Of a DNA stretch of 64,000 nt, positions 1 to 11,359 are shown in pieces. Each line of letters starts with the position of its first letter. Position 1 is the stretch's first letter. Location of the stretch: NCBI GenBank assembly GCA_027924585.1, contig BSBM01000361.1:41804501-41868500 (forward strand). Direction: 5' to 3'. The position numbers were made by a program, and so were the translations under genes. The notes under the pieces were generated by a model. The model was not told where the DNA came from, made no database searches, and saw nothing but the letters and a program-made list of their open reading frames with translations. The DNA comes from Larix kaempferi. Taxonomy: Eukaryota; Streptophyta; Pinopsida; Pinales; Pinaceae.

Positions 1-117
1 TCTGATTTCTGGAGGAACACCAGTGGTGCACCTAGTATCCTGGAGTGAGGTCTCAGTTTTAAGTGGTGCAGGCTTCTTTTCTGTCATCTTAGCCTTCTTC
101 TTACTGGCTTTCGGCAT
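1..117 (-). CDS. N-terminal 39 codons of an unidentified protein gene, continuing out of the window
   Basis: An ATG at 117-115 on the minus strand opens a frame that stays open to the window edge. The first 20 residues are very Lys-rich (MPKASKKKAKMTEKKPAPLK), then a Thr/Ser-rich stretch ending in GVPPEIR. A basic start of this kind is common in nuclear or nucleic-acid-binding proteins, but I recognise no family. A splice-acceptor-like CTATCAG lies 12 bases upstream of the ATG, and a donor-like CCAG/GTAGGA lies 834 bases upstream, with TATA-like sequence beyond it. That arrangement fits a host gene with a 5'-UTR intron. The sequence nearby is less obviously repetitive than the rest of the window. 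It could still be the start of another retroelement ORF. Confidence 0.35.
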   Translation of the reverse strand, partial: MPKASKKKAKMTEKKPAPLKTETSLQDTRCTTGVPPEIR

Positions 118-129
118 TTTGACTTATCC

Positions 130-950
130 CTGATAGCACCCATATACATGTTATTATAAACATGAGCAACATACTGTGAGATTTCAAGAGCATCACCATT
201 CTAACATGTCAATGAGATAAAATGCAATGTGAAGCTGTATGTTTAGGAATAAAAATACATCATCTCAACAGGAACCTAATTATAAATTTTAGCCATCCTA
301 ATTCTTTTAAAGGGGTAGGTTTGGAATGCTCCTGTGAGGATAAGCGTGTTGCGGAAGCAACCTGCTTTCGTTTTAGCTCTGGGGAAGAGGGTAACTTTCG
401 TCATTGTGCTTTTAAAAGGCTAGTGGCGGGGAAGTCTGGGGTGAAATAACCCTGTGATGAAATAGGGAGCCGTTTTCATATTTACGACCCGGCGAGGGCT
501 TCAAATGCCATTGTCATTTATGGCACTTTCCAAGGTGCTCTATGGGAGTTTTGAACAGGGGCGATGGCGCCTATCTCAGGATTTAGATTGGGTAGTGGCT
601 ACGCCGGGACTGAGGCTTATGAAAAAGCCCAAGTGACTATGGTTTTAGCTTTCGGCTGGGGACACGAAAGTTCACAGGGCCTCGGTGACTTCGAACGCGA
701 AGAATACCAACATATGCGGCCAGGGTAGGAGCTTAGAACAGTCCACCCGTCAGAGTTGACGTTCAAAACATTTTGATATTTCTATGTCAACAAAAAAAAT
801 GAAATTTCGACGGTAACTAGACGGGCGAAGTACTCGTGACGAGCATTTTGCCCGTCAAAATCTAACCTAGACCAATCGTCTTCCAACAAGGACAATCCAA
901 TAGCAATATGATGTGTGGAAGAAACAAATTTAACGGTTGAAGCCTCCTAC
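130..950 (-). other. Candidate 5'-UTR intron of the gene at 1-117
   Basis: On the minus strand, CCAG|GTAGGAGG at 951/950 looks like a donor and GTGCTATCAG|GG at 130/129 like an acceptor, giving an 821-bp intron just before the ATG at 117. The polypyrimidine tract is weak. No coding frame or known repeat is evident inside. This is a motif-based inference without transcript support. Confidence 0.25.
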
Positions 951-1082
951 CTGGCACCGTGAAGATAGCTGACTGAGATGGCCGTGAACACAGATGAGCG
1001 AGATGAGCTGGAGCGATTTGCGCGGCGTTCCACGTCGTTCGCCAATCGAAAAATAATGATATGTTGGCTCGTACCCCCCACC

Positions 1083-1156
1083 GCTTATTTAAATAAGCTG
1101 GGCACTTGCGGCATTTAATTTTGGTGGGTGGCGCAATTAACCGCGGTTTAAATATA
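1083..1156 (-). promoter_or_regulatory. Two TATA-like sites upstream of the candidate 5'-UTR exon
   Basis: Minus-strand TATATTTAA lies at 1156-1148, and a perfect palindrome GCTTATTTAAATAAGC lies at 1083-1098. Either is correctly placed to start a 5'-UTR exon ending at 951. The flanks are GC-rich and contain several CG dinucleotides, unlike the AT-rich surroundings. Confidence 0.3.
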
Positions 1157-1227
1157 GGTATGTCGGCGTCAAATCAAACCATCTCGGTACGCGTGCGACC
1201 GCCACCCGAGGAATGAACTCGCGATCC

Positions 1228-3495
1228 TCACCCGCCATTGCGGAATGATAGAACGAAGGTTTCCGCCGAACTCCCAGCCATTTCGGGAGGCACTAATGAA
1301 TGGCTTCCGTAAAAAAGGACGTGAATGGTTGATTCTTTTGGTGCCCCTTTTCGGGGTGATATCGCGAAGGCTTCCGAAATTGCGTGGAGTTTATTCATCT
1401 CGTACAAGGATGCTTTGTAATCTGGGAGATCAGGGCAGTGATGTGAATAGTGGCCGTAAATACCGCATATCGCACAAGGGTGGTTGGTACACAGTGATTT
1501 GTCATGAGGCATGGGTTTTGAGTTGATTTTTACGACCAAGATGTTGGGGTCGTCGTTAAGCATTTGCATGTGTTCCTGTAATGCAGGTAACTGTGGACAC
1601 TGATGGGTTGGATGGCCTAACTCATCACACAACGGGCATTTAGGAGGAGCACGGAACACGGGGGGAGGTTTAACTACTTTGAGTGGGGGTACCGCAGTCT
1701 ATGGTTGTGGGCCTCTGCCCCTAGTGGGCTTGATGAGAGGAGGGGGATTCGTAGATGACGAAGGGGTAGTGATACCGGGAGGTGGTTGGGTAGAAGTAAC
1801 AATGGGTTGCACCGGTTGCAGGACGACATTTGGTGTCGGTGGGGGAACGGGAGGCGAAATGTACCACACGGGTAATCCCAACGTTAACCCGGGTAGACTA
1901 AGGGTAGCCATAACCGGGGCGCTTACTACACCTGAAGGAGGAAATAGAAAGGGGATTGTGTGGATGGGTGTAACCCCAATGTGACTAGGGACCAATGGTG
2001 GTTTGGGTAACAAGGAGGGTTGATTACCGGGTGTTTGTGAAAGAGTGCAGAGGTTAGCGACGTGGGTCTCCGGTGACGGTGGTGGAATGGCCTGGAATGT
2101 AGAAGTCATCGGCGCGTCGGAGTATAGTCCGGGTCCTACTGAGGAAACGAATGAGGTATTTGCACCACAAACAGATTGTTCAACCATGGGGAGAACATTT
2201 TCAGGTGTGGTGGGGGCCTTGGGATCGTAGTAGGTGAGTTGGTCGACCTTGACCACGCGTCCCTCATGGGGGAACTGCATGGTATGAAAAACTGATGAGG
2301 CGACCGCCTGCATGGCATACATGTAGCTGCGACCAAGAAAAAAGTTATAGTCGAGTTGGGCATTGATGACCTCAATGTCAATGAGTACGGTTTTCCCAGC
2401 CAGTTGGATGGGGACATTAGGTAAGAGACCCTGGGGTTGAGCCGAACGGCCGTCGTAGGCTCGCAACGCAGTGGTGGACTGCTAGAGAGTAGGGGATCCC
2501 AACTTCTGCCAAATGAATGTGGACATGACGCATGTAGAGGCCCCTTCATCGATAATGCACCGATGGATGACAAGATTCCGAACAGAAATGGAAACTTGGA
2601 ATGCTAAAGAGGAAGGAAGTCGTGGTTCAGACTGGTCTGAATCGAATGCGATCAGCTGTGAATCATTGGGGTCAATGGCGCCAATGGCAGAGAGCAAAGT
2701 CTTGCGCTGCGAAGGACAGTTTTTCAAAACTTCTAAAGCAGACATGGCTGCAGGAGACTGGGCTAAGTCATCCACAATGTTGTAATTCGACGCAGCGCGA
2801 GCATTGGGATTACTGTTGATGCGACGAAGTGGGAAGCGAGGTGCTTTGGAAGCGCCATCAAGCGGAGCCAGAGGTATATGTAACATTTGATCTGTGGGAT
2901 TAACGTTAGTGTTCTTTTCGGCGGGAGGGGCTTGTGAAGTGGAGCCATATTGGTTCCGACAGGTTTGGAGGTTGGCATCGGCAGTTGACATCATCAACAA
3001 ATGGTGAGTACCTGAATCGAACGTGGGTTGATCAGGGGCTGCATAAGTGATCTGTTGTGGTGGCACGTTGCCCTGAGGGGGAGCTAATGGATGAGTGTTC
3101 ACTACACCCTAGTTTGGAAAGGGGTTTTGTAGCACCAACGGTTGATGTTGAGGTGGTGGAGGGTTGGGTGGCGGCTGAGGAACCGCTTTCCCTTGACGAT
3201 GGGCATCGTCGGTCCAGAGTTGCCGAGCTCGCTCCAAATGTGGGAAAGAATGCGTGTAATGACCATAGACCCCACAGATAGAACAAGGGTGGTTTGTTCT
3301 GAGGTTATTATTTCTAGGCTGCTTGGGATTCCGATCCGGATTGCAGTTGGGAGGAGCAGCATTGTTATTTTGTGGAGGATTAGGAGGTGGAGGACCTTGC
3401 TGATGTTGTTGGTTATTACCGCAGTTACGACCTGTTGATGCCTCGGATATTGTAGCATCAATCAGAAAGGGATTCTCCCCGAGAGATGATCCCAA
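1228..3495 (-). pseudogene. Ty3/gypsy-like gag-protease frame interrupted only by three TAG codons
   Basis: One minus-strand frame of about 755 codons runs from 3495 to a TGA at 1228. Its only interruptions are TAG at 3111-3109, 2484-2482 and 1701-1699. In order it holds a Pro/Asn/Gln-rich segment; a CCHC knuckle whose last Cys is Phe (CSICGVYGHYTHSF); a Pro-rich linker; a retropepsin-like domain with DEGASTCVMS (active site, Glu in place of Ser/Thr) and LDYNFFLGRS (flap-partner LLGRS motif) followed by FPHEGR; a second Pro-rich linker; and two further knuckles (CPLCDELGHPTHQC, CAICGIYGHYSHHC). No reverse transcriptase follows. The second TAG falls inside the protease. The first codon is TTG just after a TAA, so the real start is lost. 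The same domain, diverged, occurs at 18358-19611. Confidence 0.75.
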
Positions 3496-3591
3496 TTAGA
3501 CTATCTCCCGTTTGGTATAGGGAATCCGTCCGGTTAGCGGTTCCGGCAACCGTGGGTTTGGAATTTAATTCTGATTATACCGGTTATGGCC
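3496..3591. other. Junction sequence between gag relic and truncated LTR
   Basis: A short stretch with no homology I can see elsewhere in the window. The 5' LTR homology of the chromovirus starts only at about 3592, so its upstream part was lost here. Confidence 0.4.
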
Positions 3592-4157
3592 CGATCCATT
3601 ATGTCAATTGGAGGAGGTTGATAACTCAGTATAATAGACATATCAGTCCCTATAATAATAATTTGGATGAATTTACCTTCATTTGGAAGAGCCTGTAATT
3701 TGACTAGCCTAGTTGTCCATAGTGTGCATTTTATCTCCCAATCAATCCAAACCTTCCCAAGTTCACTAAGACATTATCCCAACCTATTTTATAAGTTGGA
3801 TGACTGATATAACTCTGCCATAAACTCTGATCACTCTCACCCAGTCTTGTTGGCATATGCTAGAAGCCCAAGAAGCCTCGAAGTAGGCAATAGAATTGCT
3901 CTATTGCTGAAAAGTGAATGGCTCTAGTAGTTTGTGGCAAGGACTCCTGATCAGACCTCACTTTTATGCTTCTGCACACTCATCCATATAAATTCCATAA
4001 CCTAATATGATTCCTACCATCCACATTCATATTTTCAATCCCCGTCACTTACATCCTGCTCAGTTTGAGAATTTGGCCTTAAAAATTACTAGTAAAATTT
4101 TATTAAAAATATGAGTGGAAGACAATATCTTGGTCAGATCTTGAATAGGATATTACA
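3592..4157 (+). repeat. Truncated 5' LTR of the chromovirus
   Basis: Matches the 3' LTR segments 10330-10573 and 14025-14345, for example AGTTTGAGAATTTGGCC and the shared end GGATATTACA. Only the last 566 bp of a roughly 1.96-kb LTR remain. This copy also gives the uninterrupted target site (CTCACCCAGTCTTG) that proves the nested insertion in the other LTR. Confidence 0.85.
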
Positions 4158-4158
4158 G

Positions 4159-4170
4159 TGGTATCAGATC
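4159..4170 (+). promoter_or_regulatory. Primer-binding site, initiator tRNA-Met type
   Basis: TGGTATCAGATC follows the LTR end after one base. The plant tRNA-iMet PBS is TGGTATCAGAGC, so one base differs. Confidence 0.85.
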
Positions 4171-4256
4171 ATGGTCCTCTAAACCTTCTCTTAAAAAATG
4201 TTATGATTCCTAAGAGAATACCAATCCCCAAACGATAGAACCCTGAAGAACCATTT

Positions 4257-5369
4257 GTGGAAGAAGAGGTAGAATCCACTGGAGGGAAAATACAAGGGGG
4301 AAACAACATGTCTGAAAATGATGATAAGGAAGAGTTTGGAATTTTTGTGCAGAGTATGTTAAAGGGCCTGCATGACATATCCCATAATATCATTCAATCT
4401 GGGCAAGAAACTAGAGAATTTATGGCTAAACAGTTAGGACAGAAAGAAGTAGAAGGGAGCTGCAGTGACTCTTAGAATGATGATAGGAAGATCCCTGGGG
4501 GAATCATATTTTCTAAGACTGGTCCTCACAATAGGCCTAATGAATTCAAAGATGAATCTAAATATCATCCCCGATAGACCATGCCAAAATTCCTTGATGA
4601 ACATAGGGAGGAACCTAAGATCCCCACTGAATCAGTCAATACTTGGGAAGATCGGTATGTTGAATACCAGACTCTGAGTGAAGAGTACAAAAGGACTCTT
4701 CCTTTCAAGGATTTCTGTGAATCAAAATATAGAAATCAGCCAAGAGGAGGGCATAGGTATCCAACCCATAATTATGAATTGAGAAGTGCAATTGGTAAGA
4801 TTCAGCTACCCTTCTTTGATGGGTCAACAAAATGCACTGCTAGCTCCTGGGTGCAGAAGCTCGACACCTATTTTCAGCTGAATCCAATGGCTGAAACGGA
4901 TGCCATCAGAATGGAAACTCTGCATTTGCAATATGAATCTAATGACTTGTGGTTCCATGGTATTAGGACTTTGGGCCATGACCAAGTGACCTCATATGCA
5001 GAATTTACTAGGATATTGATGGAGAGATTCGACAGAAGAGACCCTGAAATTACATTTAGGGAACTAGCACATGTCAAGTAGACCGAGACTCCTGAAGCCC
5101 ATATCTCTTAGTTTCAAAAGTTGGCTATAATGGTTACTGATATATCTGAAGTCCACTTAATTCTTATGTTCACAGAAGGCTTCGCAGAACCATTAAAAGG
5201 GTTGGTTAAATCCTACCAACCAGCTACCCTCCAAGAAGCAGTGAGCAAAACTAGGGATCTGCAAGATGCAATCCCAAGATCCAGATATCCACCAAAGATT
5301 AATGCACATGCTAAAAATCAGAACCAAATGCCACCATTCAGAAATGTTCCTACCCCAAACAGAAAATGA
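4257..5369 (+). pseudogene. Chromovirus gag, broken
   Basis: A single frame with stops at about 4473 (TAG), 4578 (TAG), 5079 (TAG), 5109 (TAG) and 5367 (TGA). The recognisable retrotransposon gag core lies at about 4780-5260: the entry motif around LPFFDGSTKCTASSWVQKLD, a Leu/Trp-rich helix region, and the segment QPATLQEAVSKTRDLQD typical of Ty3 gag. A CCHC knuckle cannot be read cleanly downstream (CFYVQEPWVPGHGCDKGKAH has the C-x(n)-H-x3-C spacing, frameshift-free but with a Tyr and Val where Cys is usual). The element's packaging protein is inactive here. Confidence 0.8.
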
Positions 5370-5582
5370 TATTCATTTCGAGATCGGGATGAGTTAAGGA
5401 GAAAAAAACTGTGTTTTTACGTCCAAGAACCTTGGGTTCCAGGGCACGGATGTGACAAGGGTAAGGCTCATTACATAGATTTTTTTTCTGAAATTTATGA
5501 AATGAGTGCAGAAGTTAAAGAAGATGAACATGCATAGGAGGGGTATGATACAGCAGAAGAAGAAGAATCCTCATAACCAGAA

Positions 5583-6278
5583 GGAAAAATTGTTGTTTTC
5601 AGTGGAGTTCCCCGCTACCACACTATGAGATTTGAGGGAGTTGTAGAAGGGAAGAAAGTTTCAGTTTTGGTGGATGGAGGTGCCAAACATAATTTCATTG
5701 ATGCAGCCATGGTAGAGAGAAGAAAACTCAAATCAAAAAAATTTGGAGGTTTCACAGTCATTATTCCAGGAAAAAACAACACTATGTAGTGTGACCGGTG
5801 GATCCCCAAGCTGCAGGTAACTATTGGTGACCATACTGTGACTGATAGTTTTTATATTGTTGATACTAGTGTTGTTTTTGGATTGAAATGATTGTTTTCC
5901 ATTGGTGAGCGTGAGGTAAATTTCCAGATCCCTCAGATGTGCTTTAAAAATATTGGAGGAAAACAAGTGGTTTTGAGAGGTGTCAACACCTACCCAAAAC
6001 AAGTTATTTCTGCACACAGTATGAGATCAGTTTTGAGGCATGGTGACATAGAGTGGGCTGCTGAATGTTTTATCACCACTAAAGGTACCACCATTGATGT
6101 GTCACAACATCCAGAAGATATCCAAAGATTTCTCCACAAACATAAAAAGGTGTTTGAAGATCTGCCACATGGAAGGCCTCCTCACAAGGGTACTGAGCAT
6201 TGGATAGAGCTAGAACCTGGTACTTTTCCTATAAAATCCACCCCTACAAACATCCCAAGAGATTCAAGGATGAAATAG
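5583..6278 (+). pseudogene. Chromovirus protease and linker, broken
   Basis: In the gag frame. The retropepsin active site reads VLVDGGAKHNFI at about 5664-5699, with DGG in place of the usual DSG. The frame continues through a linker with stops at 5787 (TAG) and 5889 (TGA, probably an old Trp codon), then the conserved pre-RT segment with [10 protein letters not shown]. It ends at 6276-6278 because of a one-base shift between about 6200 and 6250, after which the RT continues in another frame. Confidence 0.75.
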
Positions 6279-7480
6279 AGAAACCCATCAAAGAGCTTCT
6301 TGAGATGGGGTTCATAATACCAAGCTCAGGTCCCTTTACTTCATCGATGGTTTTGGTCAAAAAGAAAGATGGAACAATGCACATGTGCATTGATTACAGG
6401 GCTTTAAACAAGAAAACCATCAAGAACATATATCATATTCCAAGGATTGATGAGCTAATGGATGAGCTGCAAGGAACTAAATATTTTTCCAAGATTGATC
6501 TTCGTTCTGGTTACCACCAAATTAGAATGAAAAGTGAATATATTTATAAAACTGCTTTTCGGTGCCATTTTGGGCATTTTGAATTTTTGGTCATGCCTTT
6601 TGGCTTGACAAATGCACCAGCAACTTTTCAGTCTTGCATGAACAGAATCTTTAGCAAACAACTCCATAAGTATGTACTTGTATTTTTTTATGACATTCTG
6701 ATTTATAGTAGGACATGGGAAGAGCATTTGCAGCATTTGGACAATGTTCTAACTCTTCTTGCATAACAGTCCTTTTATGCCAAACTATCAAAATGTGAGT
6801 TTGGTTTGGAGCTCCTCTATCTTGACCACATCATTGGGAAAGAAGGATTCAAGGTACACATGGAGAAGATCCAAGCCATCCTTGATTGGCCAAGCCCAAA
6901 GAACATAACAGCTCTAAGAGGATTCATTGGCTTATGCACATACTACAAAAAATTTGTAAAAGGATTTTCTAAACTCACTTCTCCCTTGACAGAAGTTTAC
7001 CAAGAAGGGTGATTTTTGCTGGTCTCAGGAGGCCAAAAAATATTTTAACAGAATGAAGGAAGTTATGAGCAGCTTCCCAGTACTTGCACTTCCATATTTC
7101 AACCAACCTTTTATATTGGAGTGTGATGCCTTAGGTGAAGGCATTGGAGCATTATTAATGCAAAACAGACATCCTATTGCTTATGAGAGAAAAACATTGC
7201 AACCCCATGAAAATATTTATTCTATATATGACAAAGAGATGTTAGCCATTATGCCTGCTTTGGCTAAATTCATACAATATCTGGTGGGAGGTAAATACAT
7301 AGTCAAGACTGATCACAATAGTTTGAAACATTTCTTGACCCAGAAAGAACTGAATGACAGGCAGCAGAAATGGGTAAGTAAAATTCAGTCTTATGATTTT
7401 GATATTGAATACAAGAAGGGTAATTTGAATGTAGTTGTTGATTCCCTTTCTAGAAAACCTGCTTTTTCCTTGCTGCAAAT
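6200..7480 (+). pseudogene. Chromovirus reverse transcriptase and RNase H, broken
   Basis: RT blocks are clear: [49 protein letters not shown], then the catalytic box as [10 protein letters not shown]. The normal box is FFDDILIYS, so one catalytic Asp is Tyr. A TAA interrupts at about 6764, and a second frameshift lies at about 7008-7012. RNase H follows in the new frame with ECDALGEGIGALLMQ, IYDKEMLAI, KTDHNSLKHFL and VVDSLSRKP, covering the expected D-E-D-D region. The family would copy element RNA into DNA, but this copy cannot. Confidence 0.9.
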
Positions 7481-7599
7481 ACCCACTGATTGGAAGGCCC
7501 AACTAGTTAAGGAATATGTAGAAAATCAATTTGCTTTTGAATTGCTGGATAGAGTAAGTCAGGATGATTATTACCAAGTTGTCAATGAGGTTATTTATT

Positions 7600-8945
7600 A
7601 CAAGAACATAATTTTTCTAACCCCGAGATCTAAATTAAAAGAGAAGATTTTGGTGGCTTCCCGTAATGCACCTGTAGCAGGCCACCCTAGATTTCTGAAA
7701 ACTTACCGTAAGGTAAGAGAGAGGCTCACCTGGAAGGGCCTCAAAGATGATGTATTAAGGCATGTGAGAGAATGTACTACATGACAGCAGAATAAGGCAG
7801 ATCACACTCACCCTGTTGGTCTCCTTCAACCACTTCCAATTCAAGAACAGAAATGGGAAAGTATATCAATGGAATTCATCACAGGTTTTCCCAAATCCCA
7901 GGGTAAAGACAGTATTTTTGTAGTAGTTGACAGGTTCACTAAATTTGCTCACTTTTTTGCTATCACATCTACTATTTCTGCCAGTCAAGTTGTTGCACTA
8001 TGTTTTAAGGAAGTATTTAGATTGCATGGGCTACCCAAAATTATAATTAGTGACAGGGATAGCAAGTTTACCAGTGCTTTTTGGCAGTCTTTGTTTGAAT
8101 TGGTAAAGACTAGTTTAAACCTTAGTACAAGCTATCACCCCCAGACAGATGGGACAATTGAGAGGGTTAACTAATGGCTAGAAGGTTATCTCACAAACTT
8201 TGTTACAAGGTATCCAAAGGCATGGCTCAATTGGTTACATCTGGGGGAATTCTGCTATAACACCACATTCCACATGTACATTGGAATGACCCCATTCAAA
8301 GCCTTGTATGGGTACGAGTCTTCCACTTTTGTAGATCTGGTTTTTGGGAATTGTAAAGCACGGAAGGAAAAGGATTGGCTGCAAGAAAGCCAAGATATCC
8401 TTAAAGCACTCAAAGAAAATTTGTAGGTTGCACAAAATCAACAGAAAATCAATGCATACATGAATAGAACAGATCGAACTTTCCAAGAAGGAGACTTGGT
8501 TTATCTGAGATTGCAGCCATACATGAGAACCACTCTTAAGACAAAGGGGGATGAAAAAATATTGCCAAGGTTCTATGGACCCTACAAAATAATAAGAAAA
8601 ATGGGTGAAGTAGCCTATGAGTTGTATCTTCCAATAGGGAGCAAAATACATAATTTCTTCCATGTGTCATGCTTGAAGAAAGTAGTTGGCCAACAAGTTA
8701 AGGTTTCAGAAGAAATTCCTCCTCTTGATGAAGAAGGACACTTGGTCTTAGAACCCGAGGAAATTTTGCAGGTAAGAGAGAGGAAGTTGAGGAGTAGAAT
8801 CATTAAAGAGTATCTAGTACAGTGGAAGGGGTTTCCCAATGAAGATGCCACCTGGGTAGATGAAAAGATTTTGCAGCATCCTAGTTTGAAACTGCTTGAG
8901 GAAAAGCAGTCTTGGGAAGGGAGGATTGTCATGTCCCCTCCCTAG
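7600..8945 (+). pseudogene. Chromovirus integrase with C-terminal chromodomain, broken
   Basis: The H2C2 zinc region (GHPRFLKTYR ... RECTT, with the last Cys turned into TGA at about 7782) is followed by the core: SMEFITGFP (first catalytic Asp replaced by Glu), ISDRDSKFTS (second Asp), and HPQTDGTIERVN (Glu). Stops lie at about 8172 and 8424. The C-terminus has the GPY-like RFYGPYKIIRKMGEVAYEL and FHVSCLKK, then a chromodomain with EYLVQWKGFPNEDATW. Chromodomains of this family steer insertion to methylated-histone chromatin. The terminal TAG lies 19 bases inside the 3' LTR. Confidence 0.9.
8913..8926 (+). promoter_or_regulatory. Polypurine tract
   Basis: TGGGAAGGGAGGAT directly abuts the LTR start TGTCATGTCCCC. 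The same tract, inverted, abuts the LTR of the element at 20565-27091. Confidence 0.85.
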
Positions 8946-10573
8946 TGGCCTTGGTCACAACTTGGATCCTCCAATCCCTAGGGGGTCTAAGTGATTAATT
9001 AAATGAGAATTTAATTAATGGGGGTAATTTTGAGGTAATTGTACCATAGGAGTTAATTAATTGATTAAATGTTGAAGTTTGAATTAATTCTGAGTTGTAA
9101 AAATTTTATTTAATAATTGTTGCTAATAAATGTTTCCAAGTGGATGATGAATGGCTAGGAGGTCGAATTTGGATCAAGTGGGCCAATCTTTCCTAGGTGG
9201 CAAACTCTCAGAAAAGCAGGGAATCAGAAAGGAGGAAAGGAAAATATTTAGAAACTGTCAAAAGCACAAAAAAATAGGCAAAAGAAAAAAAGGAGGAAAG
9301 AAAGAAAGTGGCAACATCCAGAAAAGCTCCCTAAGGCACACTTGCTAAAATCAGTGAAAGAAGGCAAAAGCAGGCAAGTTTTCCAAGTTAGAAGTTTCCA
9401 TTCCTCTCAATGAATGCGCCCTCCCTCATCCACACGTGTGGCTAGATTGTGCAAGAAGTCACCTCATCTATTTAACAATGTTTCCAACTCCATTCAATAA
9501 ATTTTCTCATTTGCATTTTTGGTATTGAGAGCTCTGAGCCTCTCTGGTTGAGTGATGTGCCTCAACAAATTTTCTTGGGTGATGTGCCCCAAGGCCCCAT
9601 GAGTTTTAGTGAGTAATATGCACATCCAAAATATGTTATTGCATCCAATAACATTCATATCAGTCCATCAGTGAAGATCCATAGCCAGCTTGAAGAGGAG
9701 ATCATTTCTATAGGAGAATTGCAGCTAGTTTTAGAGGAAAATCACCAGGAGAAGAAGCTAGTATTCAGTGGATGTACCCAAAAAATTCATAGATCCCAGT
9801 GGATTTTTATTTGCATAGAAAAGATTCTACCCATGCTCCAATATCAGCTTCATATCTCATCTCCACTTCTTCTCCCACTTCTACATCTTCCTCAGCTAGA
9901 TTTGGAGGAGTTTTCTCTTGGAGGAGAGAGCTAGTTTGGTGAATGCGCCCCACTGAAGATCATCAGCTCAGAGTGCATCCATATCAAACATCTGACCTGT
10001 AGATGGTCTGATAATCCATTTCAGAATAGATCCAAAGTAATTTCCTACTTCTCATCTTCATTCTCCCTCTATTGTAATGAAAATATAACCTGTGAGGCAT
10101 TGTACTTTGGAAGGCAATCAAATAATGAAAAAGAAAGTGTTTTGAATCTATATTTAGACTTATATCTTTTGAATATCATATATAATAGCTTATATTAATA
10201 TCAGAACATATTTTATCATTTATTGGAGCAGTTTGATGAATTAAAATGCAAGACTAGCTAGTTGGGTGCTTATTCTAGACTAGTTTCACCATTTTTACTG
10301 CTAAATCTATTATGAGCATCCATTTTGCATTATGTTAGTTGGAAGAGGTTGATAAATCAGTATAATAGCCATATCAGTCCCTGTAATAAGAATTTGGATG
10401 CATTTAGATTCATTTGGAAGAGCCTGTAATTTGACTAGCCCAGTTGTCCACAGTGTGCATTTTATCTCCCAATCACTACAAACCATCCCAAGTTCACTGA
10501 GCCATTATCCCAGACTATTTTATAAGTTAAATGACTGATATAATCTTCCATAAACTCTGACCACCCTCACCCA

Positions 10574-11307
10574 TTGTTGGCACAAGATAAGTCCGCAGAA
10601 AGTGCAGAAGTCGACAGGTGCGAAAGGGTCCATCCGCGAAAGAAGGACCATTTGCGGTGTTCCCGGAAGCACAAGAATTGTTAGATTAGTTAAGTCGATC
10701 ATGTGGACCATTTTGTAACCAAATAGAATCCTATAAATAGAGTAGCATTGTAATCCTAAGGGAATCCAGTTTTGAAGGATAGAATATATCTTTTGGGTCT
10801 GTTTTGTATCTGCAACATGGTGTATTGACGGTTTCTCCGAGGTTCATTCCACAGGGTTAGTGAATGAATGAAGATGTTCGGTTATGGTGTAATATCTGTC
10901 TCTGGTTTTATGTGATGATGAAAGTGAATAATTTAGAGTATCTTTGATTCGAATGTTCTATGGGTTTAAGATATACTGTTAATCTGAATAAGTAGGTTGA
11001 ATATGTTGTTCTGAATGTTTGTTATCTGTTGAACTCTGCGAATGACTTAATATGCGAATGATGAATTAATAGTATGTTGTGAATGTTATAATATCTGGTG
11101 ATGCTTTTTGAAAGCATATCCTCAACTTTACTGCAGAAACTTGGCGGTTCCAGCAGCCCCTTATCCATCTCGGGTGAGACTGCACTTGCTCCGCAAGTGT
11201 TGCTGGAAAGGGTTACACCTTTCCGGGCCGGTGTATAAGGGAGTTTGGCTTGATGATTTGTTGATGACAGTGCAAAGTGAACCCCTGTCGACAGACGCTA
11301 CGTGAAA
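10574..11307 (+). repeat. 5' LTR of the nested gag-only element
   Basis: Shares long blocks with 13302-14024, including GTGCAGAAGTCGACAGGTG and CACTTGCTCCGCAAGTGTTG. TATAAATA at 10732-10739 is the likely core promoter. Confidence 0.8.
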
Positions 11308-11310
11308 AAA

Positions 11311-11325
11311 TGGCTCCGTTGTCGG
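11311..11325 (+). promoter_or_regulatory. Primer-binding site, tRNA-Asp type
   Basis: TGGCTCCGTTGTCGG compares with TGGCGCCGTTGCCGG, the complement of the plant tRNA-Asp 3' end. Two transitions/transversions differ. Confidence 0.7.
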
Positions 11326-11359
11326 GACCTTGAGGAAGAAAAGAAGAGGATATGTTGTG

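Noticed and set aside
8946-10573. Short frames (for example 9151-9348, 9671-9934) as genes
   Set aside because: They lie inside the chromovirus LTR and match no protein.
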